NCBI GenBank assembly: GCA_963802795.1
Contig: CAWDJV010000005.1
Coordinates: 682,001-746,000, forward strand
Reading direction: 5' to 3'
Length of the DNA: 64,000 nt
From: JAIBJN01 sp963802795
GTDB lineage: Bacteria; Actinomycetota; Thermoleophilia; Gaiellales; Gaiellaceae
Shown here: one piece after another, positions 17,013-26,671 of the stretch
Position numbering within the stretch: the stretch's first letter is position 1
Layout: the number at the start of each line of letters is the position of its first letter
The notes under the pieces: model-generated
The model's input: the letters and a program-made list of their open reading frames with translations, nothing else
Databases searched by the model: none
Told to the model about the DNA's origin: nothing
Position numbers and translations under genes: made by a program

Positions 17013-17014
17013 GC

Positions 17015-17776
17015 GTGCCGACCGTTGCCCGGTTCTCCATCACCCCGGTCAAGAGCCTGCTCCTGCACCATCCCGACGAGGTTCTGCTCGAGGCGTTCGG
17101 GGTCGCGGCCGACCGGCGCTTCTACCTGATCCGGGAGGACGGGCGGCTTCTTGCGGGACTGCACCACGGGCCGCTGACCCTCGTGCACGCGGCCTGGGAC
17201 CCCGGCTCGGACCGGCTCACGCTGACCTTCCCGGACGGCGCGGTCGTGGAGGAAGCCGTGAGCCTGGGCGAGCCGGTGCTGACCGACTTCTGGGGCCACC
17301 GTGTTCCCGGCCGGCTGGTGGAAGGTCCCTGGGCGGAGGCGCTGTCCGGCTTCGCCGGACGCGCGGTGCGGCTCGTGAAGGCGGACGAGCCCGCAGGAGC
17401 GGTGGACGCGGAGCCGCTGACGCTCGTCTCCTCCGAGTCGATCGCCGAGCTGGCCCGGCAGGCCGGCTTCGACTCCGTCGACGGCCGCCGCTTCCGCATG
17501 CTGATCGAGATCGAGGGTTGCGCGCCGCACGAGGAGGACACGTGGTCGGGCCGCCGGGTAGGGCTCGGCGAGGCGGTGGTGGAGATCGGAGGCCCGGTCC
17601 CGCGCTGCGCCACGACGACCCGCGACCCGACGACGGGCCTGCGCGACTTCGACGCGCTGCGGCAGATCGCGGCATACCGCGGCAAGCGCGAGGGCAAGAA
17701 GATCGACTTCGGCGTCTACGGGCGGGTCCTCGAGCCGGGTCGAGCTCGCGTCGGCGACCCGGTCGAGCTCGAGTAG
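17015..17776 (+). CDS. MOSC-domain protein (molybdenum-cofactor sulfurase C-terminal-like)
   Basis: A 253-residue protein with an N-terminal MOSC_N beta-barrel (ARFSITPVKSLLLHHPDEVL) and a C-terminal MOSC domain. The conserved cysteine is in PRCATTTRDPTTGLRD, and the closing strand is DFGVYGRVLEPG. Bacterial relatives (YcbX, YiiM, mARC-like) bind molybdenum cofactor and reduce N-hydroxylated compounds using a ferredoxin module, which this protein lacks. It starts at GTG 17015, two nt after the SDR stop. An electron donor would have to be supplied elsewhere; a Rieske ferredoxin is encoded at 38.2 kb. Confidence 0.88.
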   Translation: MPTVARFSITPVKSLLLHHPDEVLLEAFGVAADRRFYLIREDGRLLAGLHHGPLTLVHAAWDPGSDRLTLTFPDGAVVEEAVSLGEPVLTDFWGHRVPGRLVEGPWAEALSGFAGRAVRLVKADEPAGAVDAEPLTLVSSESIAELARQAGFDSVDGRRFRMLIEIEGCAPHEEDTWSGRRVGLGEAVVEIGGPVPRCATTTRDPTTGLRDFDALRQIAAYRGKREGKKIDFGVYGRVLEPGRARVGDPVELE

Positions 17777-17782
17777 CAGCCG

Positions 17783-18544
17783 TTACTTGGAGGTCTTGCG
17801 GGCGCGGAAGGCCTTGCCGGCCTCCTTGGCCTCGTCCGTCTGGGCGAGTGCGGCGTAGGCGAGGCGCTCGACGAGGATGCCCGCTTCGCGGCTCGACCCG
17901 GCGATAGCGTCTGCGGCCCGCTTGGCGGCCGACGCTGCGAGCGGCGGGAGCTCCGCGACCTGCCGCGCCAGCTCGAGGGCGCGCGGGAGAGCCTGTCCCG
18001 CGGCCACCAGCTCGGTCGCGACCCCGAGCCGGAAGGCCTCGGCCGCGTCGACCCGCGGCTTCAGGAGCAGCAGCTCCTTCGCCCGCGCGGGGCCCAGCGC
18101 CCTGACGAGGCGGTACGTGCCTCCCGAGCTGGGGACGATGCCGAGCGCCACCTCTGGGAGGCCGAAGACCGCGGTCTCGTCGGCGATCCGGAAGTCGGTG
18201 GCCAGGGCGAGCTCGAAGCCGGCGCCGAGGCACCAGCCCGAGATCGCGGTGAAGGTCGGCTGCGGCAGCGACGCGATCCGCTCGTAGACGTCCCCGGTGT
18301 CGCGGTAGTAGTCGTCGACCCCGCCGGGGCTCTCGTCGCGCTCCTCCAGCATGTCGGCGCCCGCCGAGAACACCTGCTCGTCGCCCGCGAAGACGACCGC
18401 TCGGCTCTCGCCGACCTCAGGGCCAGCGAGCGCCTCGAGCAGCGCGCGCTCTACGGTCGTCGAGATCGCGTTCAGCTTCTCCGGCCGCTGGAACGTGAGC
18501 ACGCAGACCGCGCCGTCCCGGGTGACGTCCAGCCCCTCAGGCAT
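17783..18544 (-). CDS. Enoyl-CoA hydratase/isomerase family protein
   Basis: A 253-residue crotonase-fold enzyme. The oxyanion-hole segments are FSAGADMLEERDE (near 65) and ISGWCLGAGFELALATDFRIA (near 105). The first catalytic-glutamate position region reads FGLPEVALGIVPSSGGTYRL. It would hydrate an enoyl-CoA or carry out a related crotonase reaction. ATG 18544 is chosen because it overlaps the upstream gene's stop by eight nt and begins MPEGLDVTRDG; the longer open frame is shadow. It is the last gene of the leftward amine-catabolic operon, which suggests that a carbon skeleton is passed to CoA-linked oxidation. It converges with the MOSC gene. Confidence 0.9.
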   Translation of the reverse strand: MPEGLDVTRDGAVCVLTFQRPEKLNAISTTVERALLEALAGPEVGESRAVVFAGDEQVFSAGADMLEERDESPGGVDDYYRDTGDVYERIASLPQPTFTAISGWCLGAGFELALATDFRIADETAVFGLPEVALGIVPSSGGTYRLVRALGPARAKELLLLKPRVDAAEAFRLGVATELVAAGQALPRALELARQVAELPPLAASAAKRAADAIAGSSREAGILVERLAYAALAQTDEAKEAGKAFRARKTSK

Positions 18545-20615
18545 GGGCGGGCACCGGACGCTCGCGCACGTAGGGCAGGGGCACCGAGGGGTTCTCGCTG
18601 TCGATCTCGCGGGCGAGCCGGTGGCCGTCGAAGATCGCATCAGCGATCAGCTGCGGCGCGACGCAGTCGCCGATCCGGTAGACGGCCTCGATCCCCTCGG
18701 CCTCGAGCCGTGCTTCGTCGTCGCGGAGGTCGTGGTAGAGCGCGTCGTCGGACACCCGCTGCGTGACGAGGACGACCGCGTCCGCCTCCAGCTCGAACGG
18801 CTCCTCGAACTCGCCGGCACCCGCCACGCGGCCGGGCTCGACCCTGTCGATCGTGACGCTCCTGTGCATGCCCACGCCGAGCTCGTGCAGGCGCTCCTTG
18901 AGGAAGACCTGTTCCAGCGTCTCCTCCGAGAAGGGCGAGATGTCCTCCAGCGAGGTGACCAGGTCGACGCGGAAGCCGTCGACGGCGAGCCTCTCGGCGA
19001 GGTCCGGCCCCATGAAGTAGCCGTCCGAGTCGTAGACGACGACCCGCCCGCCCGGCGGCTTCTTGCCCTCGACCATGATCTGCTCGGGCGTGAGGACGTG
19101 CGCGAGCGACGCGTCGGCGCCCACGATCGGCTCGTGCGTCTCGCGGTTCAGGCCGAACGGGGACCAGAACGCGCCCGTGGCGAGGACGACGAGCTCGGCG
19201 CCGTAGTCGCGCACGCCGTCCGCCTCGAGCCGCAGCCCCGTGAGCACCTCCACGTTCCGCAGCTTGTCCAGCTGGATCCGTCGCCAGTTGAGGACGCGCG
19301 CCCACTCGCCGCGGCCGGGGAGCTGCGGGATCCAGCGCATGATCCCGCCGATGTCGTCGGCGGCGTCCACGAGGTGGACCCGGCGGAAGCCGCGCTTGCC
19401 GAGCACGATCGCGCACTCCATCCCCGCCGGCCCCGCGCCGACGACGAGGACGTCCCGGTCCCGGTTCTCGGCAGGCTCGAAGCGCTCAGGGTGCCAGCCG
19501 CGCCGGAACTCCTCGCCGGCCGTCGCGTTCTGCGTGCAGCCGATGTTGCCGCCGGGATCCGACTTCGGGATGCAGATGTTGCAGCCGATGCACTCGCGGA
19601 TCTCGTCCAGCCGCCCTTCCTCGATCTTCCTGGGGAGGAAGGGGTCGGCGATCGACGGCCGCGCGGCGCCGATCACGTCCCAGGCGCCGCCGGTGACGAT
19701 CTCGGCCATCCGGTCGGGGTCGGTCAGCCGCGACACGCCCACGATCGGCTTCGGCGTGGCCTCGCGAACGCGACCGGTCCACTCGAGCTGCCAGCCCTGC
19801 TCGAAGAAGCGCGAGGCGCCGGAGTCCTTCGACCACTCGGTCGCCGAGCCGATCGCCACGTCCCACAGGTCGACGAGGTCGTCGGCCAGGCGCACGAACT
19901 CGAGCCCTTCGTCGAGGTCGACGCCGAAGGGGCTGAGCGCGGCCACAGAGATCCGGGTCGCGACCGCGCACTCGCCGTCGACGGCCTCGCGCGTCAGCTC
20001 CAGGAGCTCGAGCCAGAAACGCGCTCGGTTTTCGAGCGACCCGCCGTATTCATCGGTTCGCCGGTTGTAGAACGGCGAGAGGAACTGCATGGGCAGGTAG
20101 CTGTGCGCCCCGTAGACGTAGACGATGTCGAAGCCGGCCTCGCGCGCGCGCCGCGCCGCGGCGGCCCAGTCGGCCTGGACGCGGCGGATGTCGTCGCGCT
20201 CCATCGCCTTCGGCGTCACGAGGAGGTAGTCGCTCGCGAGCTGAGAGGGCGCGATCGCCGGCAGCCGCCACTCGCGGCGCGGGCAGTGCGCGCCCGAGTG
20301 GTGGAGCTCGACGCCGGCCAGCGCCCCGTGCTCGTGCACCTCGTCGCACATGAGCGCGAGGGCGCGCAGGTCTCCGTCGTCCCAGAGGCGCGCCGAGATG
20401 AAGGGCGTCTCGTCGGAGTCGGGGCTGACCGCGCAGTACTCCGTGTTGACGGCGGCCCAGCCGCCCTCGGCCTTCGTCGAGCGGTGGCGCGCCTGGGCGC
20501 CCGGCTTCTGCACGCCGAAGCCCGTGCAGTGCGGCACCTGGTAGAAGCGGTTCTTGAGGGTCTTCGGGCCGATCTGGAGCGGCTCGAAGAGGATCGCGTG
20601 GCGCGGGCTAAGCAG
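18537..20615 (-). CDS. Trimethylamine/dimethylamine dehydrogenase-family flavo-FeS enzyme (paralogue 1), CTG start
   Basis: A 692-residue relative of trimethylamine, dimethylamine and histamine dehydrogenases. The N-terminus (ILFEPLQIGPKTLKNRFY then QVPHC) is almost the TMADH sequence and keeps the Cys that forms the 6-S-cysteinyl-FMN bond (Cys30 in TMADH) and the EY of the substrate bowl. The four FeS cysteines are CIGCNIC...C. An ADP/FAD-like fold (DVLVVGAGPAGMECA) follows. TMADH Trp355 is replaced by Ser, so the substrate is probably a different secondary or tertiary amine. No ATG, GTG or TTG precedes the conserved N-terminus. CTG 20615, six nt after GAGG, is the best start and overlaps the Rieske stop by eight nt. 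Confidence 0.87.
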   Translation of the reverse strand: MLSPRHAILFEPLQIGPKTLKNRFYQVPHCTGFGVQKPGAQARHRSTKAEGGWAAVNTEYCAVSPDSDETPFISARLWDDGDLRALALMCDEVHEHGALAGVELHHSGAHCPRREWRLPAIAPSQLASDYLLVTPKAMERDDIRRVQADWAAAARRAREAGFDIVYVYGAHSYLPMQFLSPFYNRRTDEYGGSLENRARFWLELLELTREAVDGECAVATRISVAALSPFGVDLDEGLEFVRLADDLVDLWDVAIGSATEWSKDSGASRFFEQGWQLEWTGRVREATPKPIVGVSRLTDPDRMAEIVTGGAWDVIGAARPSIADPFLPRKIEEGRLDEIRECIGCNICIPKSDPGGNIGCTQNATAGEEFRRGWHPERFEPAENRDRDVLVVGAGPAGMECAIVLGKRGFRRVHLVDAADDIGGIMRWIPQLPGRGEWARVLNWRRIQLDKLRNVEVLTGLRLEADGVRDYGAELVVLATGAFWSPFGLNRETHEPIVGADASLAHVLTPEQIMVEGKKPPGGRVVVYDSDGYFMGPDLAERLAVDGFRVDLVTSLEDISPFSEETLEQVFLKERLHELGVGMHRSVTIDRVEPGRVAGAGEFEEPFELEADAVVLVTQRVSDDALYHDLRDDEARLEAEGIEAVYRIGDCVAPQLIADAIFDGHRLAREIDSENPSVPLPYVRERPVPAHA

Positions 20616-21690
20616 AGAGCGCCTCGTGCACGAGCCGCTGGAAGTGCTGGATCAGGTGCTCGCTGGAGGGGAGCAGGCGGCCGTGCGGGATCATCCCGGA
20701 CGAGAGGCCGACCTGCACCGACGCGACGAGCGAGGCGTCCTCGCGGCCCACCTGGTCGGCGAACTCCATCATCTCCTGCGCGGTCTCGTCTGAGACCTCC
20801 TTGTAGAAGAAGTACTCGGTCGACCCAGCGCAGCGGCCCGGCCCGGCCGGCCGCGTCACGTCGACCGACATGTTCCCCGGGCCGGGGTCGATGTTGAGCG
20901 TGAAGTTGGGCCAGAGCATGTGGTACTGCGCCTGTTTCACGTCGCCGTCGGCCAGGTACGCCACCTTGCCGTTCGCCGAGTCCCGAACCGTGCCGAACTG
21001 GCTGGAGACCAGGGCCTCGGAACGCAGCTCGTACTCGTCGGGGGCGACGTCGATCACCTTCGAGAACCCAGGGTGCGCGACCGCGCAGTGGTAGCACTCG
21101 AGGTAGTTCTCGATCGCGACCTTCCAGTCGCACTCGATCTCCCAGTCGTTGCGCACGCGGAAGGCGAGCCGATCGAGCTCGACCCCGCTGTCGGCGACGT
21201 GGCCCGGGAGCGGTCCCAGCGCGTCGGCGAGCGGGCCCGCGTCCCGGTCTGGGTTGACGAAGACGAGCGGCCCCCACGCCTCCGTGGCCACGGGGAGCAT
21301 CGAGAAGCCCTCCTTGTCGAAGTCGGGCTCCCGCTCCGACCGCGGCGCCTTGCGCAGGGTGCCGTCGAGGTCGTACGTCCACGCGTGGTAGGGGCACTGG
21401 AGGGCCTTGCGGTTGCCGTCCCCCTGGGCGATCAGGTGGCCGCGGTGGCGGCAGACGTTGACGAACCCGCGCAGGACACCCTCGCGGTCGCGGACGACCA
21501 CGATGGGGATCTGCCCTGCGAAGCAGGTGAAGAAGTCGCCGGGATTCGCCACGCGATCGGCCCGGCCTGCGTACTGCCAGGAGCGCGCGAAGATGCGCTC
21601 GCCCTCCAGGCGCTGGATCGCCGGGTCGGCGTACCAGCCGGCGGGAAGCGTGGCGCCGGCCGCCAGGGCAGCCCCGAGGTCAGTCTGCAT
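20608..21690 (-). CDS. Rieske non-heme iron oxygenase, large subunit
   Basis: A 360-residue aromatic-ring-hydroxylating-dioxygenase-type oxygenase. The Rieske [2Fe-2S] ligands are in CRHRGH and CPYHAWTY (near 80-103). The mononuclear iron site is ENYLECYHCAVAHPG, followed by an Asp later in the catalytic domain. Family members adjacent to TMADH-like enzymes demethylate quaternary ammonium compounds (glycine betaine, stachydrine, carnitine), and this gene directly overlaps such an enzyme. I therefore infer an N-demethylating monooxygenase. No reductase subunit is encoded beside it, so electrons must come from elsewhere. The aminotransferase stop is ten nt upstream. Confidence 0.9.
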   Translation of the reverse strand: MQTDLGAALAAGATLPAGWYADPAIQRLEGERIFARSWQYAGRADRVANPGDFFTCFAGQIPIVVVRDREGVLRGFVNVCRHRGHLIAQGDGNRKALQCPYHAWTYDLDGTLRKAPRSEREPDFDKEGFSMLPVATEAWGPLVFVNPDRDAGPLADALGPLPGHVADSGVELDRLAFRVRNDWEIECDWKVAIENYLECYHCAVAHPGFSKVIDVAPDEYELRSEALVSSQFGTVRDSANGKVAYLADGDVKQAQYHMLWPNFTLNIDPGPGNMSVDVTRPAGPGRCAGSTEYFFYKEVSDETAQEMMEFADQVGREDASLVASVQVGLSSGMIPHGRLLPSSEHLIQHFQRLVHEALSA

Positions 21691-21700
21691 CTCTCGAATC

Positions 21701-23088
21701 CTACGCCGTCAGATCCGCAGCCATCTCCTCGAAGGCGGCGACGAAGGCGTCGCAGTCCTCGAGGGAGTGCACGACCGAGAGCGTCCACTCCTCCTCGCGG
21801 CCGGGGGTCATGAAGACGCCGCGGTTCATGTTGTAGAGCCAGGCGAGGTCGCAGAGCTCGCCGTCCTGGTTCGCTTTGTAGGTCTCGTAGTCGACGATCT
21901 TCTCGGGCGAGAAGGTGACGCAGCCCTTGGCGCCGACTCCGACCGCGTAGCCAGGGAGCCCGTACCGGTCGATCACGCCCTGGCACCCGCCGAGGATGCG
22001 CTCGTTGAGCGCGTCGAGGTGCTCGTACGCCTCGGGAGTCAGAACCTCGAGCAGGCTCGCGCGCGAGGCGGCCATCGAGAGCGGGTTCCCGTTGTACGTG
22101 CCCACCTGGTAGACCTTCTCGTTCTCGACGACCTCGAAGACCTCCTCGGTGCCGCCGATCGCGCCCGAGGGAAGGCCGCCGCCCAGCGTCTTGGCGAGCG
22201 TGACCATGTCCGGCATGACGCCGAAGCGCTCGGTCGCGCCGCCCGCCGCGATGCAGAGGCCCGTCTTGACCTCGTCGAAGATGAGGACGATGCCGTGGCG
22301 GCGCGTGATCTCGCGCACAGCCTCGAGGTAGCCGGGCTCGGGGAGGACGACCCCGAGGTTCATCATCGCCGGTTCCATGATCACGCAGCCGGGCGGTCGC
22401 CCCTCCTCGGTCAGCCGCTCGATGCGCCGCTCCATCGCGTTCGCGTCGTTGAAGGGCACGGGAACGGTCAGGTCGGCGGCCGCCTGCGGGATGCCGGCGC
22501 CGTAGGGAAGCGACGCGTAGTTGTCGCGGTCGCCGATCTGGTCGTAGGGAACGCCGATCGAGACCATCACGTAGTCGTGGTGGCCGTGGTAGGAGCCGAA
22601 GATCTTCAGGATCGTGTCGCGCCCGCTGACGGCGCGGGCGATCCGGATCGCGTCCATCGTCGCCTCGGATCCGGAGTTCGTGTAGCGCCATCTCGGGAGG
22701 CCCCAACGGCGCGCGAGCTCCTCCCCGACGACGACGGCGTCCTCGGTCGGCACTGCGAAGTGCGTTCCGAGCGGGTAGCGCTCGGCGACGGCCTTCTCGA
22801 TGGCCGGGTGGGCGTGTCCCTGCACCATCGAGCCGAAGCCGTTGTGGAAGTCGAGCAGCTCGTTCCCGTCCACGTCCCACACGCGAGGGCCCTTGCCGTG
22901 CGAGAGGTAGAGCGGCCACGGATCGCGCAGCTGGTACGAGGACGCGACGCCGCCCGCAGGGTCTTACGGGCGCGCTCGAACATCGCCCGCGAGCCGGTCG
23001 TCCGCTCGTCGAGCTTCCGCTCCTCGCGGTCGGTCAGCTCCTTGATCCGCTCGCGGTCGATCTCGACGACGGTCGCTTCGGTTGCCAT
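21701..23088 (-). CDS. Class III PLP-dependent aminotransferase (glutamate-1-semialdehyde aminomutase-like), frameshifted
   Basis: A fold-type I PLP enzyme of about 462 residues. The N-terminal 45 residues (ATG 23088, MATEATVVEIDRERI) read in one frame. From about 22963 the rest continues in another, starting with the equivalent of GGVASSYQLRDPWPLYLS. One G appears to be missing in GCGGGCGG. Key features are the SGSEATMDAIRIARA phosphate loop, FDEVKTGL with the cofactor Asp, and the Schiff-base Lys in MVTLAKTLGGGLPSG. The substrate may be an omega-amino or aminoaldehyde group. It lies between an M20 hydrolase (9-nt gap) and the Rieske oxygenase (10-nt gap). Confidence 0.85.
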
Positions 23089-23097
23089 CGACGTACT

Positions 23098-24355
23098 CTA
23101 GATCTGCGGCGGCGTGTCTGGCGAGCGCGGTGACTCGCCCCAGCGGCGGAGCAGGAGCGCGAGAACGGTCGCGACGTCTGCGACCGAGTCGAGGTCGACC
23201 CATTCGTCGACGCCGTGCAGATTGTCGCCCGTGGGCCCGTAGCACACCGCTTGACCCGGCCCGAGAGGCGGTTCGAAGAAGCGCAGGTCGGTCGTCGCCC
23301 GCGAGGGCTCGGGGTCGGGCCGGCGCCCATGCACCTCCTCGTGGCAGACAGTAAGGAGACTGACCAGCGGGCTGTCGCCGGTCGAACGCGTATCCACGAG
23401 CCCGGAAGCCACGGAACTCGACTCGCGCGGCGGGAGCGACCTTCCGTGCGGCCGCAGCAAGACGGGCCTGTCCCTCTTCGGGCTCCATGCGGAGTGGAAG
23501 GCCCAGACGGACGTCGAGCTCTGCCTGCCCGGGCGTCATCGACGGCCAGTCCCCCGCATGCAAGGCGCCGACGTTGAGGAGGTAGGGCTTCTCCACACCC
23601 GCGAACTCCGGTTCGGGGTCGGCGTTCAGCTCGGCCTCGAGCGCCCGCAGCGCCTCGACAGTCGCGAAGGCGGTCTCGATCGGGTTCGAGCCCTCGTCGG
23701 CGTGCGAGGCGTGGCGCGCGCTCGCCTCGAACGTGAGCCGCGCCCAGATCACTCCGACGGCCACGACGTCGAAGCCGCCGTTGGTCGGCTCCGCGATGAC
23801 GACTCCGTCCGCCGCCGGGCCTTCGAGGCACGCGGCGAGAGTTCCGTTTCCGCCGCATTCCTCCTCGATGACGCTCTGGTAGACGATCGAGCCGGGCAGG
23901 GGGCCGGCGTCCAACGCGGCCTCGACCCCCAGGAGCATCGCCGCGATCCCGCCCTTCATGTCGCACGCGCCTCGTCCATACAGGCGCCCACGGTCGATCT
24001 CCGCTCCGAACGGCGGCCGCGTCCACTGCTCGACCGGCGCCTCGCTGACGACGTCGACGTGGCCGTTCAGAAGGAGCGAGCGGCCGGGTCCGCCGGCCAG
24101 CGTTCCCACGAGGCAGCGACGGTCCTCGTAGGGGATCAGCGGAATGCCGCTGTCGGGGGTCGAGGCAAGCCGTTCCGCGCTCGGCTCGATCGAGCGCACG
24201 TCGAAGCCGAGCTCGAGCAGGCGCCTCTCGACGAGTTGCTGTGCGGGCTCCTCGTTCCCGAGGAGGCTGGGAACGCGGACGAGCTCCTGCAGGAAGGCGA
24301 CAGTGTCCGGGAGCCCGCGCTCGACGGCACGGCGGGGCGAGTCAGAGCCTCTCAC
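23098..24355 (-). CDS. M20-family metallohydrolase (ArgE/DapE-type deacylase), frameshifted
   Basis: A dizinc peptidase/deacylase of about 419 residues. Metal ligands are visible in LLNGHVDVV (His), GACDMKGGIA (Asp) and the catalytic Glu pair SVIEEECGGNGT. The last His is in the C-terminal part as GDNLHGVDEWVD. The frame changes near 23379-23382, where one extra C interrupts ...RARGYAFD-GDSPLVSLLT. Relatives hydrolyse N-acyl amino acids, succinyl-diaminopimelate or carnosine-like dipeptides. Here an N-acyl or amide bond in an imported amine is a fair inference. It heads the leftward catabolic operon and diverges from potD; the start is GTG 24355. Confidence 0.85.
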
Positions 24356-24476
24356 ACCCGAGGCTCTCCAGGCCTCGCCGGGAACGACGCACTAACTTGA
24401 AGGCATGCGCCACGTCTGACACGCTGCGCGTCTCTCGATAGGCGTCTGGTTTGCAACGTGCGGAAGGAGATCGACG
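24356..24476. promoter_or_regulatory. Shared divergent control region of the catabolic operon and the Pot importer
   Basis: At 121 bp this is one of the widest gaps in the district. It separates the M20-led operon from potD. A clear Shine-Dalgarno GGAAGGAG (about 24461-24468) precedes ATG 24477. TTGAAG near 24396 is a possible -35, but I could not pick out a convincing -10 or a strong operator. Confidence 0.45.
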
Positions 24477-25767
24477 ATGACGCATCATCCCAAGGAGCGA
24501 TACGGCTCGCTCAGCCGGCGCGATTTCCTTCTTCGCTCCGCGGCGGCCGCCACTGTTCTCTCTGGGTCAGGCAGCCTGCTCGCGGCCTGTAGCTCGGAGA
24601 CGACCCCGGAGGCGACGACCGGCGCGAGCGGAGAGCTGACCGGGCCGGGCGGCTTGCCTCTTGCGAGGCCCGACAAGCGCGTCACCATGCCTCTCTGGGA
24701 AGACCCCATCGAGTCCGGGCTCGAGCCGGAGACCGGCGGGACGTTCACGGTCTACAACTACCCGGCGTACCTCTACAAGAAGCTCCTCAAGGAGTTCGGG
24801 GAGAAGTACGGCGTCGAAACCCAGATCACGCCCTTCGACAACATCTCCTCCGGCATCCAGCGCCTCGCCTCGGGCGCCGTCAAGCCCGACGTGATGGAGA
24901 TGACGCCCGACAACCTCTCGCGCGCCGTCGCCGGCGAGCTGATCAAGCCGCTCAACCTCGACTACATCCCCAACCTGCAGAAGAACGTCTACCCGGACCT
25001 CGTCAGCCCCTTCTACGACGTCGACTCGCACTACACGGTGCCGTACACCATGTATGCGACCGGCATCGCCTGGCGGACGGACAAGATCACGGAGGACATC
25101 GCGGCAATGCCCCAGCCCTGGGACATCTTCTGGGAGTCGGGCGCCTATAAGGGCAAGGTCGCCCTCCTGAGCGAGGAGCGCGAGACGATCGGCATGGCGC
25201 TCCTGCGCAAGGGGATCCTGGACATCAACACCGAAGATCCGCAGCTCGTCGACCAGGCCGTGGCCGACCTCAAGGAGCTCTACGGGATCTGCAACATCAA
25301 GGTCGGCGACATCCAGTACCAGACGATCCCTGAGGGCACGAGCTGGCTCAACCAGGCCTGGTCCGGGGACATGATCGCGGCCTACATCTATTACCTTCCG
25401 AAAGGCACGCCGGCGACCGCGCTCGGCTACTGGAAAGCGGACAAGGGCAAGGTTCCCGTCCAGAACGACTGCTGGTCGATCTGCGCGACGACGGAGAAGC
25501 CCGTCCTCTCGCACCTCTGGCTGAACTACATCATCGACAACGGCGTCGCCTACTCGAACTTCGTCGATTTCAACGGCTACCAGCCGCCGCTGAACGAGAT
25601 CGACCCGGCGTCGCTCGTGTCCGACGGGGTCGTTCCGGAGCACCTCGCGAACAGCGTGCTGACGAACGACGACCTGGGGCCCGAGTCTCTGCAGTACTGG
25701 ACGCTCACATCGCGAGGGCCAGGCGCTCTGGCAGGACGGCTACTCGAACTTCACGGCCGGAGGTTAG
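24477..25767 (+). CDS. potD: PotD-like ABC transporter substrate-binding lipoprotein (Tat signal), frameshifted near 3' end
   Basis: A periplasmic-type binding protein of about 429 residues for polyamine-like cations. The N-terminus has a twin-arginine signal (SRRDFLLRSAAAATVL) ending in a lipobox LLAAC with Cys near residue 38, so it is probably exported folded and lipid-anchored. The mature part follows the PotD/PotF pattern (TFTVYNYPAYLYKKLLKEFG; YTVPYTMYATGIAW). One extra base near 25711-25712 shifts the last 18 codons. Corrected, it ends QALWQDGYSNFTAGG at TAG 25767, ten nt before potB; uncorrected, the frame runs to 25832 into potB. A good ribosome-binding site supports ATG 24477. Confidence 0.9.
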
Positions 25768-25777
25768 GGAGGACTCC

Positions 25778-26671
25778 GTGTACCGCCGCTGGCTCTGGCC
25801 CGGGTTTGCGTTCCCGGGCGTCGTCTGGCTGATCGTTCTCTTTCTCGTTCCGTTCTACGCGGTCGTCGCCGTCGCGTTCGGCACCGTCGACCCCGTTCTC
25901 CAGCAGCCCGTCCCCATGTGGAACCCGCTCGAGTGGAACGTCGGCTGGATCGTCGAGGTCCTGGAGCGGCTGGCGCCCGGCGGCACGTGGTTCGGGGTCG
26001 CCGGGCGAACCATCGTCTACGTGGGCATCGCGGTCGCTCTCTCGCTCCTGATCGGCTATCCCGTTGCCTACTACATCGCCCGCCATGCCGGTCGGACGAA
26101 GAGCCTGCTCCTGATCCTCCTGATCGCTCCGCTCTGGATCAACTACCTGATGCGGATGCTCGCGTGGGTCAACCTGCTTGCCCCGGACGGGTACGTCAAT
26201 CGCTTCCTGATGTTCACCCACGTGCTCGCGGAGCCGCGCGACTGGCTCGGGGGCCGGCCGTCGACCGTGATTCTCGCCCTGGTCTACGGCTACATCCCGT
26301 TCATGATCCTGCCCCTCTTCGCCGCCCTCGACCGCATCGACCGCAGCCACCTCGAGGCGGCGCGCGATCTCGGCGCGAGCCGGCTCAGCACCTTCCGGCA
26401 CGTGACCCTGCCCTTGTCGAAAGTCGGCATCCTCGGCGGCGCCGTTCTCATCGCCCTGCCGATGTTCGGCGACTACTACACGCCCAACATCGTCTCGGGC
26501 GCGCCGCAGACCTCGATGATCGGAAACCAGATCGACTTCTATTTCCACTACGGGGGCCAGCCGACGATCGGGGCGGCCATCACCGTGGTGCTCGCGGCGT
26601 TCCTGACCGTCCTCATGACCTACTACCTGTGGACGATCCACAAGGCCTCACGCGAGGCGCGGACCGCATGA
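25778..26671 (+). CDS. potB: PotB-like ABC transporter permease
   Basis: A 297-residue inner-membrane permease of the spermidine/putrescine (MalF-fold) type, with six transmembrane segments beginning at WLWPGFAFPGVVWLIVLFLV. The cytoplasmic EAA loop that docks the ATPase is LEAARDLGASRLSTFRHVTL (near residue 190). It starts at GTG 25778 just after GGGAGGACTCC. Its TGA overlaps the potC ATG (ATGA), so these subunits are co-translated. It pairs with PotC to form the channel for the Tat-exported binding protein. Confidence 0.92.
   Translation: MYRRWLWPGFAFPGVVWLIVLFLVPFYAVVAVAFGTVDPVLQQPVPMWNPLEWNVGWIVEVLERLAPGGTWFGVAGRTIVYVGIAVALSLLIGYPVAYYIARHAGRTKSLLLILLIAPLWINYLMRMLAWVNLLAPDGYVNRFLMFTHVLAEPRDWLGGRPSTVILALVYGYIPFMILPLFAALDRIDRSHLEAARDLGASRLSTFRHVTLPLSKVGILGGAVLIALPMFGDYYTPNIVSGAPQTSMIGNQIDFYFHYGGQPTIGAAITVVLAAFLTVLMTYYLWTIHKASREARTA

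Noticed and set aside
18537..20615. Annotation of the TMADH-like genes as FadH 2,4-dienoyl-CoA reductases
   Set aside because: Both keep the IGPKTLxNRFYxVPHC segment with the cysteinyl-FMN Cys specific to TMADH/DMADH/histamine dehydrogenase; FadH lacks it.
18351..20897. 848-residue plus-strand open frame opposite the TMADH gene
   Set aside because: Composition is repetitive Glu/Arg/Val/His without domain motifs, and the minus-strand frame is an unmistakable TMADH relative.
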